Origin: Pseudotabrizicola alkalilacus
GTDB lineage: Bacteria; Pseudomonadota; Alphaproteobacteria; Rhodobacterales; Rhodobacteraceae
Assembly (NCBI RefSeq): GCF_003443995.1
Contig: NZ_QWEY01000003.1
Span: 186,001 to 250,000 of the forward strand
Direction: 5' to 3'
DNA length: 64,000 bases
Shown: one piece after another, positions 20,903 to 30,298 of the stretch
Layout of the letters: each line of letters begins with the position of its first letter
Numbering within the stretch: the first letter of the stretch is position 1
Notes under the pieces: model-generated
What the model was told of the DNA's origin: nothing
What the model saw: only the letters and a program-made list of their open reading frames with translations
The model's database searches: none
Translations under genes and position numbers: made by a program

Positions 20903-21601
20903 TCATTTGACCTGCGCCGCTGCCAGCACATCGGCCGGGCCTTCGGTCTGCACGATCACCACCACCGGATCAGGGCCCGCCGCCTCGGCCGTCATCTCCA
21001 GAGGCGCCAGCCCCTGCCAGTCGGCGACCGCCTGCCAGTCGGTGACGATATTGCTATAGGTCACCTCGCGCCCCTCATTCTCGCCCCGGCCAATCGCAAC
21101 CGTGGCTTCAGGCAGATAGCGGATCACCTGAATCCGCGCCCTTTTGGTCAGTGGCGGGTCTGCCTCGGCCCGGATCACGATGCGGTCACCGTCTCGGGTC
21201 ACAGTCAAAGTGACCGGGCTGATCTGCGCCTGATGCCGGCGGACCGCTTCGTCGACCTGCGCCGGGTCATTGCCCTGCACCCGGTCCAGCCCGCCGACGA
21301 TCATCTGCGGCGTATAGATCATCCGGCTGCCGACCGCCTTGGCATAGGCTTTCTGGCGCTGGGTGTATTGCGGGCTGGCAAAAGTATCGCTCCAGCCGAT
21401 ATAATCCCAGTAATCGACATGCAAAGACAGCGCGATCACATCGGGGCGTTTGACCAGTTCCACCATGAATTCATCGGCGGGCGGGCAAGACGAACAGCCC
21501 TGCGACGTGTACAGTTCAACCACAACCGGCGATGTCTGCGCCCCCGCCATACCTGAAACGCCGATCCAGAGACCGAGAGTTGCGCTGACCAAATGTCGCA
21601 T
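20903..21601 (-). CDS. DUF1223 thioredoxin-like secreted protein
   Basis: This 232-residue protein has a signal peptide (MRHLVSATLGLWIGVSGMAGA). The DUF1223 domain begins VVVELYTSQGCSSCPPAD, where the CSSC pair sits at a thioredoxin-like position, and continues with LSLHVDYWDYIGWSDTFASP and YTPQMIVGG. A periplasmic redox or metal role is assumed for the family but unproven. An in-frame ATG at 21616 would add five residues; neither start has a strong ribosome binding site. It converges with the acyltransferase gene. Confidence 0.88.
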   Translation of the reverse strand: MRHLVSATLGLWIGVSGMAGAQTSPVVVELYTSQGCSSCPPADEFMVELVKRPDVIALSLHVDYWDYIGWSDTFASPQYTQRQKAYAKAVGSRMIYTPQMIVGGLDRVQGNDPAQVDEAVRRHQAQISPVTLTVTRDGDRIVIRAEADPPLTKRARIQVIRYLPEATVAIGRGENEGREVTYSNIVTDWQAVADWQGLAPLEMTAEAAGPDPVVVIVQTEGPADVLAAAQVK

Positions 21602-21758
21602 CGTCACTTCTGTCATCCCCAAACTTGCCCTATCGTTCTACAGACGCGGATGATGACCCGCCAATCAAGGTTTTGCGAGGGCAAGGTGAATTTCCATCCC
21701 ACCCCGGATCATGGCACATTCGTCACAACTTCGCTGAAACGAGGGCTGGATAATTGGC

Positions 21759-21774
21759 ATACAATTGTATACAA
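21759..21774. promoter_or_regulatory. Candidate operator upstream of acnA
   Basis: Two overlapping perfect palindromes, ATACAATTGTAT (21759-21770) and TTGTATACAA (21765-21774), lie 76-91 bases before the acnA start in an otherwise GC-rich region. TTGTATACAA-like sites are typical of GntR-family regulators. The regulator is unknown. Confidence 0.45.
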
Positions 21775-21849
21775 AGCCAGCGATTCCCCGGCGCACCCCG
21801 CCGGACACGACCTTAAGCCATTCCCGATCCCATAGCCAAGAGGCCCAAA

Positions 21850-24624
21850 ATGACCGTCACCGTCGGACATGACAGCCAGAAAACCCGCAAGACCCTGACA
21901 GCAGGCGGCCAGACCGTCAGCTATTATTCGATCCCCGCCGCCGAGGCGGCAGGTCTGGGCGAATTCTCCAGACTCCCCGCCGCACTGAAAGTCGTGCTGG
22001 AAAACATGCTCCGGTTCGAAGATGGCAAAACCATCTCGGTCGATGACATCAAGGCTTTTTCCGACTGGGGCAAGCAGGGTGGCCAGAACCCGCGCGAGAT
22101 CGCCTATCGCCCCGCCCGCGTGCTGATGCAGGATTTCACCGGCGTTCCCGCCGTTGTTGACCTTGCTGCAATGCGCGACGGCATTCTTGGCCTTGGCGGC
22201 GATGCGCAAAAGATCAACCCGCTGAACCCGGTCGATCTGGTCATCGACCATTCGGTGATGATCGACGAATTCGGCACGCCGCGCGCGTTTCAGGCCAACG
22301 TGGACCGCGAATATGAACGCAACATGGAGCGTTATGTCTTTCTGAAATGGGGTCAGAACGCGTTCAGCAACTTCCGCGTTGTGCCGCCGGGCACTGGCAT
22401 CTGCCATCAGGTCAACCTGGAATATCTGGCGCAGACCGTCTGGACCGACACCGATCAGGATGGCAACCTCGTGGCCTATCCTGACACGCTGGTCGGCACC
22501 GACAGCCACACCACCATGGTCAACGGCCTTGCCGTTCTGGGCTGGGGCGTCGGCGGGATCGAGGCAGAGGCTGCGATGCTGGGTCAGCCGGTTTCGATGC
22601 TGATCCCCGAAGTCGTCGGCTTCAAGCTGACCGGCCAGATGATGGAAGGCACCACCGCCACCGATCTGGTGCTGAAAGTGGTGCAGATGCTGCGCAAACA
22701 TGGCGTGGTCAGCAAGTTCGTTGAGTTCTACGGCGACGGCCTTGACCGCCTGCCGCTGGCCGACCGTGCCACCATCGCCAACATGGCCCCGGAATATGGC
22801 GCGACCTGCGGTTTCTTCCCGATCGACGACGAAACCCTGCGCTATCTGCGTCAGACCGGGCGCGAAGAATCGCGGATCGCTCTGGTCGAGGCCTATGCCA
22901 AGGAAAACGGTATGTGGCGCGGGCCTGACTACAACCCGATCTACACCAGCACGCTGGAGCTCGACATGGGCACCATCGTCCCGGCGATTTCCGGCCCGAA
23001 GCGCCCGCAGGATTACCTGCCGCTGACCTCGGCTTCGACCGCCTTTGGCGAGTATATCCGTGGCATGCGCAAAGCGCCCGCTGTGCCGAAAGTCGAAAAA
23101 GCCGAAATGACCGCCGAAGGTGGCGCACCTGCCCCGGCAGCCGAAGACATTCCGGGCGATCACCTTGGCATGTCGACGGCAAAGGTTGACGGGCAGGATT
23201 ATGTTCTGCGCGATGGTTCAGTCGTCATCGCCTCGATCACCTCCTGCACCAACACCTCCAACCCTTATGTGTTGATCGGGGCCGGTCTGGTGGCGCGCAA
23301 AGCGCGCGCGCTGGGTCTGAACCGCAAGCCTTGGGTGAAAACCTCGCTCGCGCCCGGATCGCAGGTCGTGTCGGAATACCTCAACGCTGCGGGCCTGCAG
23401 GAAGACCTCGACGCGGTTGGCTTCAACCTCGTCGGTTACGGTTGCACCACCTGCATCGGCAACTCCGGCCCGCTCGCGCCCGAAATCTCCAAGGCAATCA
23501 ACGACGGTGACCTCGTGGCCACCTCGGTCCTGTCCGGCAACCGCAACTTTGAAGGCCGGATTTCGCCCGACGTGCGCGCCAACTACCTGGCCTCGCCGCC
23601 GCTGGTTGTCGCCTACGCTCTGGCCGGTGACATGAACATCGACCTGACCACCGAACTGCTCGGCACCTCCAAAGACGGCAACCCGGTGTATCTCAAAGAC
23701 ATCTGGCCAACCAACAAGGAAATCGCCGACATCGTGCATGCGGTGGTCACGCGTGAGGCGTTCCAGAAGAAATACGCCGATGTGTTCAAGGGCGACGAGA
23801 AATGGCAGTCGGTCAAGGTCACTGACTCTGAAACCTACGACTGGCCGCCGACCTCGACCTACATCCAGAACCCGCCCTATTTCAAAGGCATGTCGAAAAC
23901 GCCGGGCGTGATCTCGAACATCGACGGCGCCCGTGTTCTGGCCCTGCTCGGCGACATGATCACCACCGACCACATCTCGCCTGCGGGCTCTTTCAAAGGA
24001 TCAACTCCGGCTGGCAAGTATCTGACAGAGCGTCAGGTTCCGACATCCGAGTATAACTCCTACGGCTCGCGTCGCGGCAACCACGAGGTGATGATGCGCG
24101 GCACCTTTGCCAACATCCGCATCAAGAACGAGATGCTCGATGGCGTCGAAGGCGGCTACACCAAAGGCCCCGATGGCGCACAGACCAGCATCTATGATGC
24201 CTCGATGGCCTATCAGGAAACCGGCACCCCGCTGGTGATCTTTGGCGGCGTCGAATACGGCGCAGGCTCCAGCCGTGACTGGGCGGCCAAAGGCACCGCG
24301 CTGTTGGGTGTGAAAGCCGTGATCGCCGAGTCGTTTGAGCGGATCCACCGCTCCAACCTCGTCGGCATGGGCGTGATTCCGTTCGAGTTCACCGAAGGCA
24401 TGTCGCGCAAGTCGCTGAACCTGACCGGCGATGAGGTGGTCTCGATCCACGGCCTCGACGGCGATCTCAAACCGCTGTCGCTGGTGCCCTGCACGATCAA
24501 ATATGCCGATGGCAGCGAAAAAACCATTCAGCTCAAGTGCCGGATCGACACCGAAATCGAGATCGAATACGTCGAACACGGCGGCGTGCTGCACTACGTG
24601 CTGCGCGATCTGGCCAAGGCCTGA
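21850..24624 (+). CDS. acnA: Aconitate hydratase A
   Basis: This 924-residue 4Fe-4S enzyme of the TCA cycle isomerises citrate and isocitrate. The cluster cysteines are in ITSCTNTSNP and GYGCTTCIGNSG. The substrate-binding motifs DLVIDHSVMID, GTDSHTTM and the swivelling domain's SSRDWAAKGT are intact. An Ala/Pro/Glu-rich linker near residues 405-435 makes it slightly longer than the usual ~895. AGAGG lies upstream of the ATG. It is monocistronic: an operator-like palindrome lies in front and a strong terminator at 24647. Confidence 0.97.
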   Translation: MTVTVGHDSQKTRKTLTAGGQTVSYYSIPAAEAAGLGEFSRLPAALKVVLENMLRFEDGKTISVDDIKAFSDWGKQGGQNPREIAYRPARVLMQDFTGVPAVVDLAAMRDGILGLGGDAQKINPLNPVDLVIDHSVMIDEFGTPRAFQANVDREYERNMERYVFLKWGQNAFSNFRVVPPGTGICHQVNLEYLAQTVWTDTDQDGNLVAYPDTLVGTDSHTTMVNGLAVLGWGVGGIEAEAAMLGQPVSMLIPEVVGFKLTGQMMEGTTATDLVLKVVQMLRKHGVVSKFVEFYGDGLDRLPLADRATIANMAPEYGATCGFFPIDDETLRYLRQTGREESRIALVEAYAKENGMWRGPDYNPIYTSTLELDMGTIVPAISGPKRPQDYLPLTSASTAFGEYIRGMRKAPAVPKVEKAEMTAEGGAPAPAAEDIPGDHLGMSTAKVDGQDYVLRDGSVVIASITSCTNTSNPYVLIGAGLVARKARALGLNRKPWVKTSLAPGSQVVSEYLNAAGLQEDLDAVGFNLVGYGCTTCIGNSGPLAPEISKAINDGDLVATSVLSGNRNFEGRISPDVRANYLASPPLVVAYALAGDMNIDLTTELLGTSKDGNPVYLKDIWPTNKEIADIVHAVVTREAFQKKYADVFKGDEKWQSVKVTDSETYDWPPTSTYIQNPPYFKGMSKTPGVISNIDGARVLALLGDMITTDHISPAGSFKGSTPAGKYLTERQVPTSEYNSYGSRRGNHEVMMRGTFANIRIKNEMLDGVEGGYTKGPDGAQTSIYDASMAYQETGTPLVIFGGVEYGAGSSRDWAAKGTALLGVKAVIAESFERIHRSNLVGMGVIPFEFTEGMSRKSLNLTGDEVVSIHGLDGDLKPLSLVPCTIKYADGSEKTIQLKCRIDTEIEIEYVEHGGVLHYVLRDLAKA

Positions 24625-24646
24625 TCGCCCCGACACCGCCAAAGAC

Positions 24647-24677
24647 AAAGGCCCGGACCGCAAGGTCCGGGCCTTTT
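24647..24677 (+). terminator. acnA terminator
   Basis: A 12-bp stem (AAGGCCCGGACC with GGTCCGGGCCTT) has a GCAA tetraloop and ends in TTTT, 23 bases past the acnA stop. Confidence 0.9.
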
Positions 24678-24713
24678 CCATTTGCCGCCAAGCCTCCCTG
24701 CCAGACCCGGCGC

Positions 24714-24757
24714 TTCCCTCCCCCCTTGTGGGGGAGGGAGAGGGAGGGGGGGCACGC
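24714..24757 (+). repeat. C/G-rich palindromic element, half copy
   Basis: TCCCTCCCCCC-TTGTG-GGGGAGGGAGAGGGAGGGGGGGC resembles one arm of the element inside nnrDE (41483-41604) and the copy at 45619-45678. It lies between acnA and the small gene at 24837. A further small hairpin GGCAAGC-TCC-GCTTGCC is at 24799-24815. Confidence 0.6.
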
Positions 24758-24836
24758 CACGCAGGGTGAAAAAGCTAAGCCTTTGTTCAGACCTTTCCGG
24801 CAAGCTCCGCTTGCCGCACCCAGAAAGGCCCCCGCC

Positions 24837-24968
24837 ATGTCCAGCCGCCTACTGCCCCTTGCCCCGCAACCACCGGCGCGCGCCCGCGCGCAGGCGCGCA
24901 TACGCCTCCCGCTCCCCTGGACAGAGCTGGGGGTGTTCGCCCTGCTGGGCCTGCTGCTTATGGGATAA
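24837..24968 (+). CDS. Possible 43-residue single-pass membrane protein
   Basis: An ATG at 24837 with AAAGG nine bases upstream opens 43 codons to TAA. The first 30 residues are Pro/Arg/Ala-rich, the rest hydrophobic (WTELGVFALLGLLLMG). It faces ccmG with only seven bases between the stops. The repetitive arginine codons could also be chance in GC-rich DNA, so the gene is tentative. Confidence 0.4.
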   Translation: MSSRLLPLAPQPPARARAQARIRLPLPWTELGVFALLGLLLMG

Positions 24969-24975
24969 CCGGGCC

Positions 24976-25521
24976 TCAGCCCGGCGTTTGTGCCGCCAGT
25001 GCCGCGGCCAGCGCGGGTTTGAACCGGTTCTCGTAATCACTGCCGATCAGCGGCCCGATAAACCGCATCGCCACCGTACCATCGCCGCGCAGAATGAACG
25101 TCTCCGGCGGCGCAGCGACACCCCATTCCACCGCATTGCGGCTCTGAGGGTCGGTGGCGACGCCGAAAAATGGGTTTCCTTCTTCGGCCAGATAAGCAAG
25201 CGCCTTGGCATCATCATCTCTGATGTTGATACCTGCTACCCGCACGCCATCCGCCGCCATCTCCATCAGCACCGGATGCTCCGCCCGGCAGGGCGGGCAC
25301 CATGTCGCCCAGAAGTTCACCACGGTCACTTCACCCGTGCGCAGGTCGGCATCGGTCAACAACTGCACACCTGCAAGCCCGGTCGCGGGCACCACCGGGG
25401 CGGCGCGATCCTGAAATGCGGTCGGCAAGTCATTAGGATTTTTCCGCATCATCCCCACGTATAACACCGTTGCCAGCCCTACAAAGATCACCGGCGGCAA
25501 TACCATCAGCCATTTAGCCAT
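24976..25521 (-). CDS. ccmG: CcmG/DsbE thiol:disulfide oxidoreductase
   Basis: This protein of about 181 residues has an N-terminal membrane anchor (KWLMVLPPVIFVGLATVLYVGMM) and a periplasmic thioredoxin fold with the active site WCPPC inside VNFWATWCPPCRAEHPVL. The CcmG marks GINIRDD and AAPPETFILRGDG are present. It reduces apocytochrome c haem-binding cysteines before haem ligation. The start overlaps the ccmD end. It is the last gene of ccmABCDG. Confidence 0.93.
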   Translation of the reverse strand: MAKWLMVLPPVIFVGLATVLYVGMMRKNPNDLPTAFQDRAAPVVPATGLAGVQLLTDADLRTGEVTVVNFWATWCPPCRAEHPVLMEMAADGVRVAGINIRDDDAKALAYLAEEGNPFFGVATDPQSRNAVEWGVAAPPETFILRGDGTVAMRFIGPLIGSDYENRFKPALAAALAAQTPG

Positions 25522-25687
25522 CATGCTTCCCCTGACTTTGGCCCTGCCGCGACTCAACCTCTTCCAGCTGCCGCTTGACCCGCCGCCCCTGCCACAGGGT
25601 CAGCGCCACCAATGCCGCCAGCAACGCCAGCGTGACGCCATAAGACGACAGCACCGCCACCGCGTATTTTCCCAGATCGGGCATCAT
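25514..25687 (-). CDS. ccmD: Haem exporter protein CcmD
   Basis: This 57-residue membrane protein has one transmembrane helix (AVLSSYGVTLALLAALVALTLW) followed by a basic, then charged, cytoplasmic tail (QGRRVKRQLEEVESRQ). CcmD helps release holo-CcmE from the CcmABC complex. It was identified from size, topology and its place between ccmC and ccmG. Its ATG overlaps the ccmC stop, and its end overlaps the ccmG start. Confidence 0.88.
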   Translation of the reverse strand: MMPDLGKYAVAVLSSYGVTLALLAALVALTLWQGRRVKRQLEEVESRQGQSQGKHDG

Positions 25688-26415
25688 GCCAACCGCTCCC
25701 GTGCCAACAGCGCCGACAACCGCCGCGCCCGGATCTCGGTGCGCGTCCGCAGCAGCACCAGCGCCACGAACAACAGCACAAAGCCTATAATGCAGACCAC
25801 CAGCGGCACATAATAGGCCGGCGCGATCGGATCGGCCTCGCCCACCTTCAGGATCGTCGAATCCTGATGCAGCCCCTGATTCCAGAACTTCACCGCATAG
25901 CGCGACAGCACCGCAAACACCGAACCGACCATGCACAGCACCGCCGTCAGATCGGCGGCGGTGTCGGGGTCATCGACCGCCTGCCACAGCGCCATATAAC
26001 CAAGGTAGAACAGCGCCAGAATCAGGAACGCGGTCAACCGCGGATCCCAGGCCCACCAGGTGCCCCACATCGGCTGGCCCCAGAACGCGCCGGTCACCAG
26101 CGCAATCGCCGTAAAGGTCAGCCCAACGGGCGCCGCCGCCCGCGCTGCAAGGGCACTGACATGGTGACGCCGCACCAGCCAGATCAGGCTGGCCACCAGC
26201 ATCATCACCCAGGCGTTGATCGCCATCATCGCGGTTGGCACATGGATAAAGATGATCTTGACCGTTGATCCTTGCCGGAAATCATCCGGCGTCAGGAAAA
26301 ACCCCCAGATCAGCCCGACCGTCAGGCTGACCCCGGCCAGCCCGATGACAACAGGCAGCACGCGGGCCGAGACCTGCATGAACTTTTTCGGGTTTGCGTA
26401 TTCCCACAGCGACAT
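25684..26415 (-). CDS. ccmC: Haem exporter protein CcmC
   Basis: This 243-residue protein has six transmembrane segments. The periplasmic tryptophan-rich haem-handling motif WGTWWAWDPRLT and flanking conserved histidines (IFIHVPTA in an early loop, NQGLHQDSTIL later) identify CcmC, which loads haem onto CcmE. It lies 54 bases downstream of ccmB and overlaps ccmD by four bases. Confidence 0.96.
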   Translation of the reverse strand: MSLWEYANPKKFMQVSARVLPVVIGLAGVSLTVGLIWGFFLTPDDFRQGSTVKIIFIHVPTAMMAINAWVMMLVASLIWLVRRHHVSALAARAAAPVGLTFTAIALVTGAFWGQPMWGTWWAWDPRLTAFLILALFYLGYMALWQAVDDPDTAADLTAVLCMVGSVFAVLSRYAVKFWNQGLHQDSTILKVGEADPIAPAYYVPLVVCIIGFVLLFVALVLLRTRTEIRARRLSALLARERLA

Positions 26416-26469
26416 CGGGATGGCGTAACCTCTCTCACAAAGCGTCTCAAGTCACTATCATGTCAAACA

Positions 26470-27126
26470 TCAGCGCAGATTGACGCGGATTGCCGCAGCC
26501 GCCGCAAAGGGCAGCAACGCCACAGCCCCTGCCGTGATCCCCGCCAGCAACAGCAGCGGCACCGACACCCCGGCCCCCGTCGCGCCGCGCTTGACCACTT
26601 CGGCGCCAAAGATCAGCGTCGGCACATACAGCGGCAGCACCAGCAAAGACAAGAGCAAGCCACCGCGTTTGATCCCGACCGTCAGCGCCGCGCCAAAGGC
26701 CCCGATCACCGACAGCGCCGGTGTGCCCACGGCAAGGCTCGCCACCAGCCACAGATAGCCCGGCCCCGGCAGGTTCAGCAAAACCCCCAGCACGGGTGCG
26801 GCAAGGGTCAGCGGCAACCCGGTCACCAGCCAATGCGCAAGGGCCTTGATCGCCACCACCCCCTCCAGCGGGATGGGCGAGGTGGCCAAAAGGTCCAGCG
26901 ATCCATCCTCGAAATCCAGCGCAAAGATCCGGTCAAGCGACAACAGGCACGCCAATAGCGCCCCGACCCACAGGATGCCCGGCGCGATTCTGGCCAGCGT
27001 CGCGCCCTCGGGGCCTACCCCCAACGGCACCAGCACCGCAACCAGCAGGAAAAATGCAAGCCCCAGACCAAAGCCGCCCCCGGCCCGGAACGCCAGACGC
27101 AAATCGCGGATCAACAGCGCGGTCAT
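26470..27126 (-). CDS. ccmB: Haem exporter protein CcmB
   Basis: This 218-residue ABC permease subunit has six hydrophobic segments. The family marks [10 protein letters not shown] at the N-terminus, [20 protein letters not shown] and the conserved central GLPLTL segment are present. It pairs with the CcmA ATPase to drive release of holo-CcmE. Its start overlaps the ccmA stop by four bases. Confidence 0.96.
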   Translation of the reverse strand: MTALLIRDLRLAFRAGGGFGLGLAFFLLVAVLVPLGVGPEGATLARIAPGILWVGALLACLLSLDRIFALDFEDGSLDLLATSPIPLEGVVAIKALAHWLVTGLPLTLAAPVLGVLLNLPGPGYLWLVASLAVGTPALSVIGAFGAALTVGIKRGGLLLSLLVLPLYVPTLIFGAEVVKRGATGAGVSVPLLLLAGITAGAVALLPFAAAAAIRVNLR

Positions 27127-27743
27127 GTGAATGCCTCGTCAAAGCCGCCGGGGGCCACCGGGGCCTTTGCCTTGTACGGCCCCAGATCCAGCACCGCAGC
27201 CTCGGCCAGCCCCAGATCAATATGCGTGGCGATCAGCGCCATGCCACCGCCCGCCAGATGCGCCCGCACCACCCCCGCGAACAAGGCGACCGATGCCACA
27301 TCGAGCGAGACGGTCGGCTCGTCCAGCACCCAGACCGGGCGGCCAGTCACCAACAGCCGCGCCAGCCCCAGCCGCCGCTTTTGCCCCGCCGACAGGTTCG
27401 CCGCCCGGCGCGCGCGCAGATCGGTCAGGTTCATCTGCGCCATAGCCTCGGTCACGCCGCCAACCCCGTGAATTGCGGCCCAGAATTGCAGGTTTTCCTC
27501 CACCGTCAGCACCGCTTTCAGCCCATCGGCATGGGCGGCATAGGTCAGGCTTTCCGGTGGCACGCTGACCGTGCCCGCCACCGCCGGCTGCAATCCGGCC
27601 AGCGTGCGCAACAGCGTGGTCTTGCCCACCCCGTTCGGCCCGCGCAAAATCAGCGCAGCCCCCGGTGCCAGGACAAAGCTCACGCCCTCCAGCACCGTCA
27701 GACCGCCGCGCGCCACCGCCAGAGTGTTGACAACCAGTTCCAT
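27123..27743 (-). CDS. ccmA: Cytochrome c biogenesis ATPase CcmA
   Basis: This 206-residue ABC ATPase has Walker [18 protein letters not shown], the signature [16 protein letters not shown], Walker [13 protein letters not shown] and the switch His in LIATHID. It is the first gene of ccmABCDG. GGATGGGG precedes the start. The rest of system I (ccmE, ccmF, ccmH, ccmI) is not in this window, as is common when the genes form two clusters. Confidence 0.96.
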   Translation of the reverse strand: MELVVNTLAVARGGLTVLEGVSFVLAPGAALILRGPNGVGKTTLLRTLAGLQPAVAGTVSVPPESLTYAAHADGLKAVLTVEENLQFWAAIHGVGGVTEAMAQMNLTDLRARRAANLSAGQKRRLGLARLLVTGRPVWVLDEPTVSLDVASVALFAGVVRAHLAGGGMALIATHIDLGLAEAAVLDLGPYKAKAPVAPGGFDEAFT

Positions 27744-27879
27744 GCCCCATCCCTAGCCCAGCCCATGCCCGCCGGAAAGGCCCTGCACGGGGCTGCGGCA
27801 CCATGGCATGCCATGCCCCGCCACGCAAAAGGGCAGCGCATTCCCTGCGCCGCCCCACGATTTGCCACGATCCTGAAAC

Positions 27880-28491
27880 TCAGCCCAGAATCGCCTTCAC
27901 GTAATTCACCGTCTCATTATACGGCGGGATGCCATTATGCTTTTCCACGGCCCCCGGCCCGGCGTTATAGGCGGCCAAAGCCAGCCGCCAGCTGCCGAAT
28001 TTGTCATACATCATGCGCAGATAGCGCGCGCCGCCCTCAAGGTTCTGGTGCGGGTCGTTGATGTCCACCCCCAGCTTTTGCGCCGTCCCCGGCATCAACT
28101 GCGCCAGCCCGGTTGCGCCCTTGTGCGACACCGCACCGGGGTTCCAGCCCGATTCCTGCTGCACCAGCCGCAGGAACAGATCCTCGGGGATGCCATGCCG
28201 CGTCGCCATCGTGCGGGCCACGACCAGATATTCGCCCTTGTAGCGCCCGGCATAGCGCGGGGCAGCACTATCGGTCGGGGCCGTCACCTTGCCCTTCGGC
28301 GTCAGCCGGACCGAGGCCGAATATTGCTTCGACAGCCGCCCATCCAGAAGTTTTTTCTGCGAATTGAACAGCGATGCCCGGTTCTTGCTGGACCCAGACA
28401 GGTTCAGCCCTTCGGCTGCTGCAGGGGGTGAGACCATGCCAGACAGGGCAACGGCCAAAGAAACACACAAGACCGCAGCACTCAGCTTCAT
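27880..28491 (-). CDS. Lytic transglycosylase (SLT domain)
   Basis: This 203-residue protein has a signal peptide ([19 protein letters not shown], cleavage near AAA-EG). The SLT domain spans about residues 90-203 with catalytic Glu in [11 protein letters not shown] and the family blocks [25 protein letters not shown] and [24 protein letters not shown]. It cleaves peptidoglycan to anhydromuropeptides in the periplasm. It is a small catalytic-domain-only form, like those used for envelope remodelling. It diverges from ssb. Confidence 0.93.
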   Translation of the reverse strand: MKLSAAVLCVSLAVALSGMVSPPAAAEGLNLSGSSKNRASLFNSQKKLLDGRLSKQYSASVRLTPKGKVTAPTDSAAPRYAGRYKGEYLVVARTMATRHGIPEDLFLRLVQQESGWNPGAVSHKGATGLAQLMPGTAQKLGVDINDPHQNLEGGARYLRMMYDKFGSWRLALAAYNAGPGAVEKHNGIPPYNETVNYVKAILG

Positions 28492-28749
28492 GAAACCATT
28501 CCGGTTGAGTCAGACCCGGCGACTATAGGGAAATTTTCGCGCTATGCCAGTCCCCAGATCGGCCGCATCCTGCGCCACTGCCCTTAAGCGGATTTTTGCC
28601 AGCCGCTTTCACCGCCCAAGACCCCGCCCCTGCATTGCAGCGCGGCGCTCCGACGGTTATAGATTTTTCCTTAACCAAGACCGGGGACACTCCGGTTGAT
28701 GAAAGCCCCCGCACCCGCGCGGGGCGCAGACCCATAGCGGAGGGATTCC

Positions 28750-29286
28750 ATGGCAGGATCGGTCAACAAGGTCATCATCGTCGGCAATCTGGGCCGCGAC
28801 CCCGAGGTGCGCAGCTTTGCCAATGGCGGCAAGGTTGTGAACCTGCGCATTGCCACGTCCGAAAACTGGCGCGACAAACAGACGGGGGAGCGCAAGGAGC
28901 GGACCGAATGGCATTCGGTCGCGATCTTCAACGAAAACCTCGCCAAGATCGCCGAACAATACCTGCGCAAAGGCTCCACCGTCTATATCGAGGGGCAGCT
29001 GGAAACCCGCAAATGGCAGGACCAATCCGGCGCGGACCGCTACACCACTGAAATCGTGCTGCGCCAGTTCCGCGGTGAGCTGACGCTGCTCGGCGGCCGG
29101 GGTGAAGGCGGCGGTGGTGGTGGCGGCGGATCGCAAGGCGGCTACGATGATCGCGGCGGCTATGACGACTACGGCAGCGCGCCTTCGGGCGGCGGTGGCA
29201 TGGGCGGCAGCTCCGGTGGCGGCGCGCGCGGCGGCGACCGCGCCCCCGCAGGCCGCTCGGATCTCGACGACGAAATCCCGTTCTGA
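28750..29286 (+). CDS. ssb: Single-stranded DNA-binding protein
   Basis: This 178-residue protein has an N-terminal OB fold (residues 1-112: [49 protein letters not shown]), a Gly-rich linker (about 117-165) and the acidic tip DLDDEIPF that binds partner proteins. GGAGG lies six bases before the start. No LexA-type box is visible in its upstream region, unlike the microgene at 2510. It is single, with a strong terminator after it. Confidence 0.97.
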   Translation: MAGSVNKVIIVGNLGRDPEVRSFANGGKVVNLRIATSENWRDKQTGERKERTEWHSVAIFNENLAKIAEQYLRKGSTVYIEGQLETRKWQDQSGADRYTTEIVLRQFRGELTLLGGRGEGGGGGGGGSQGGYDDRGGYDDYGSAPSGGGGMGGSSGGGARGGDRAPAGRSDLDDEIPF

Positions 29287-29305
29287 TCCACCCGCACGCA
29301 AAGAA

Positions 29306-29337
29306 AAAAGCCCCGGCTCGCAGGAACCGGGGCTTTT
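29306..29337 (+). terminator. ssb terminator
   Basis: An 11-bp stem (AAAAGCCCCGG with CCGGGGCTTTT) has a ten-base loop. The symmetrical A and T flanks make it bidirectional, so it also serves the convergent gene at 29388. Confidence 0.88.
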
Positions 29338-29387
29338 CCTTGGCCGATCAACCTAAAGCGACGGCCCGCGCAAGGCCGGTCACAGAC

Positions 29388-29840
29388 TCAGCGCTTCAAC
29401 TCCAACAGCGCGTTCTCAAACGGCAGGCCATTGTCATCGACCGCCCGACGCGAGACCTCGCGAAACCCCAGCCCCGCGTAAAACCGCATCGCCTGGGTGT
29501 TGCGGGTATAAACCTCCAGCGACAACGCGCCCCTAAGGTCCAGCGCATGGGCGATCAACCGGCGGCCGATTCCCCGCCCCTTCTGGTCCGGGGCCACAAA
29601 GATGCCACCGATGAAACTGTCCAGCAGGCTGACAAAGCCCACCGGCACACCGCCCGCCTCCGCCACCCAGGTCTCTGCCATCGGCAGATAGGTCTCTTCA
29701 ATCAGCCGCTGCTGCGCATGCAGCAAACCCGCGCCCAGAAAGCCATGCGCCGCAAGCGACGCCTCAAGCCAAAGCGCTGACAAGGGCTGAACATCCGTCG
29801 CCGCATCAAACGGCCGGATCGTGACAGGTTGGTTCTGCAT
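29388..29840 (-). CDS. GNAT family N-acetyltransferase
   Basis: This 150-residue protein has the GNAT fold with the acetyl-CoA loop in GGIFVAPDQKGRGIGRRLIAHA and the terminal LEVYTRNTQAMRFYAGLGFRE motif. The pattern is close to the putative acetyltransferases related to YjaB/PhnO, and the substrate is unknown. The start at 29840 has GGAGG at a five-base spacing. An upstream open stretch to 29990 has no start signal. Confidence 0.88.
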   Translation of the reverse strand: MQNQPVTIRPFDAATDVQPLSALWLEASLAAHGFLGAGLLHAQQRLIEETYLPMAETWVAEAGGVPVGFVSLLDSFIGGIFVAPDQKGRGIGRRLIAHALDLRGALSLEVYTRNTQAMRFYAGLGFREVSRRAVDDNGLPFENALLELKR

Positions 29841-30007
29841 GAAAACCTCCACAGAACAAGAATATGCAAAAAGGACCGGCACCACCATGTGCCGGGCGAA
29901 CCCGCTGCCTGCGGTCCCGTCTGATCCTCTGCGCATCATTCTCCTTCTGCGTCCGGCCCCTAGGTTAAAACCGCTGCGCTGCCCCGTCAACCACGCGGCC
30001 CGGAAAC

Positions 30008-30034
30008 GAAAAAGGCACCCGCAAAGGGGTGCCC
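30008..30034 (-). terminator. acpP terminator
   Basis: On the minus strand GGCACCC and GGGTGCC form a stem that runs into TTTTTCGTTT, 31 bases past the acpP stop. Confidence 0.85.
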
Positions 30035-30064
30035 GTTCCGTAACCAGAAAGCGTAATCCGCAGA

Positions 30065-30298
30065 TCAGGCCGCTTCGGTGATGAACTTCACAGCATCGCC
30101 AAAGGTCTGGATGGTCTCGGCGGCGTCATCGGGAATCTCGATCCCGAACTCTTCCTCAAACGCCATGACCAGTTCGACAGTGTCGAGCGAGTCCGCGCCC
30201 AGATCGTCGATGAAAGAGGCGGTCTCGGTGACCTTGTCCTCTTCGACGCCCAGATGCTCAACGACGATCTTCTTCACGCGGTCAGCGATGTCGCTCAT
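30065..30298 (-). CDS. acpP: Acyl carrier protein
   Basis: This 77-residue acidic protein carries growing acyl chains on a phosphopantetheine arm attached to Ser37 in [12 protein letters not shown]. The helix I motif [15 protein letters not shown] is typical. The start at 30298 has AGAGGAAG upstream. Longer open frames lack conservation. It is the last gene of fabD-fabG-acpP, with a 183-base gap after fabG that may hold its own promoter. Confidence 0.97.
   Translation of the reverse strand: MSDIADRVKKIVVEHLGVEEDKVTETASFIDDLGADSLDTVELVMAFEEEFGIEIPDDAAETIQTFGDAVKFITEAA

Noticed and set aside
21709-23163. A long open frame antisense to acnA (484 codons)
   Set aside because: It is the complementary shadow of a well-conserved gene in GC-rich DNA. 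It lacks a ribosome binding site and any recognisable domain.
28523-28735. A 70-codon frame upstream of ssb on the minus strand
   Set aside because: No ribosome binding site, no hydrophobic or domain features, and it lies in the divergent promoter region of ssb.
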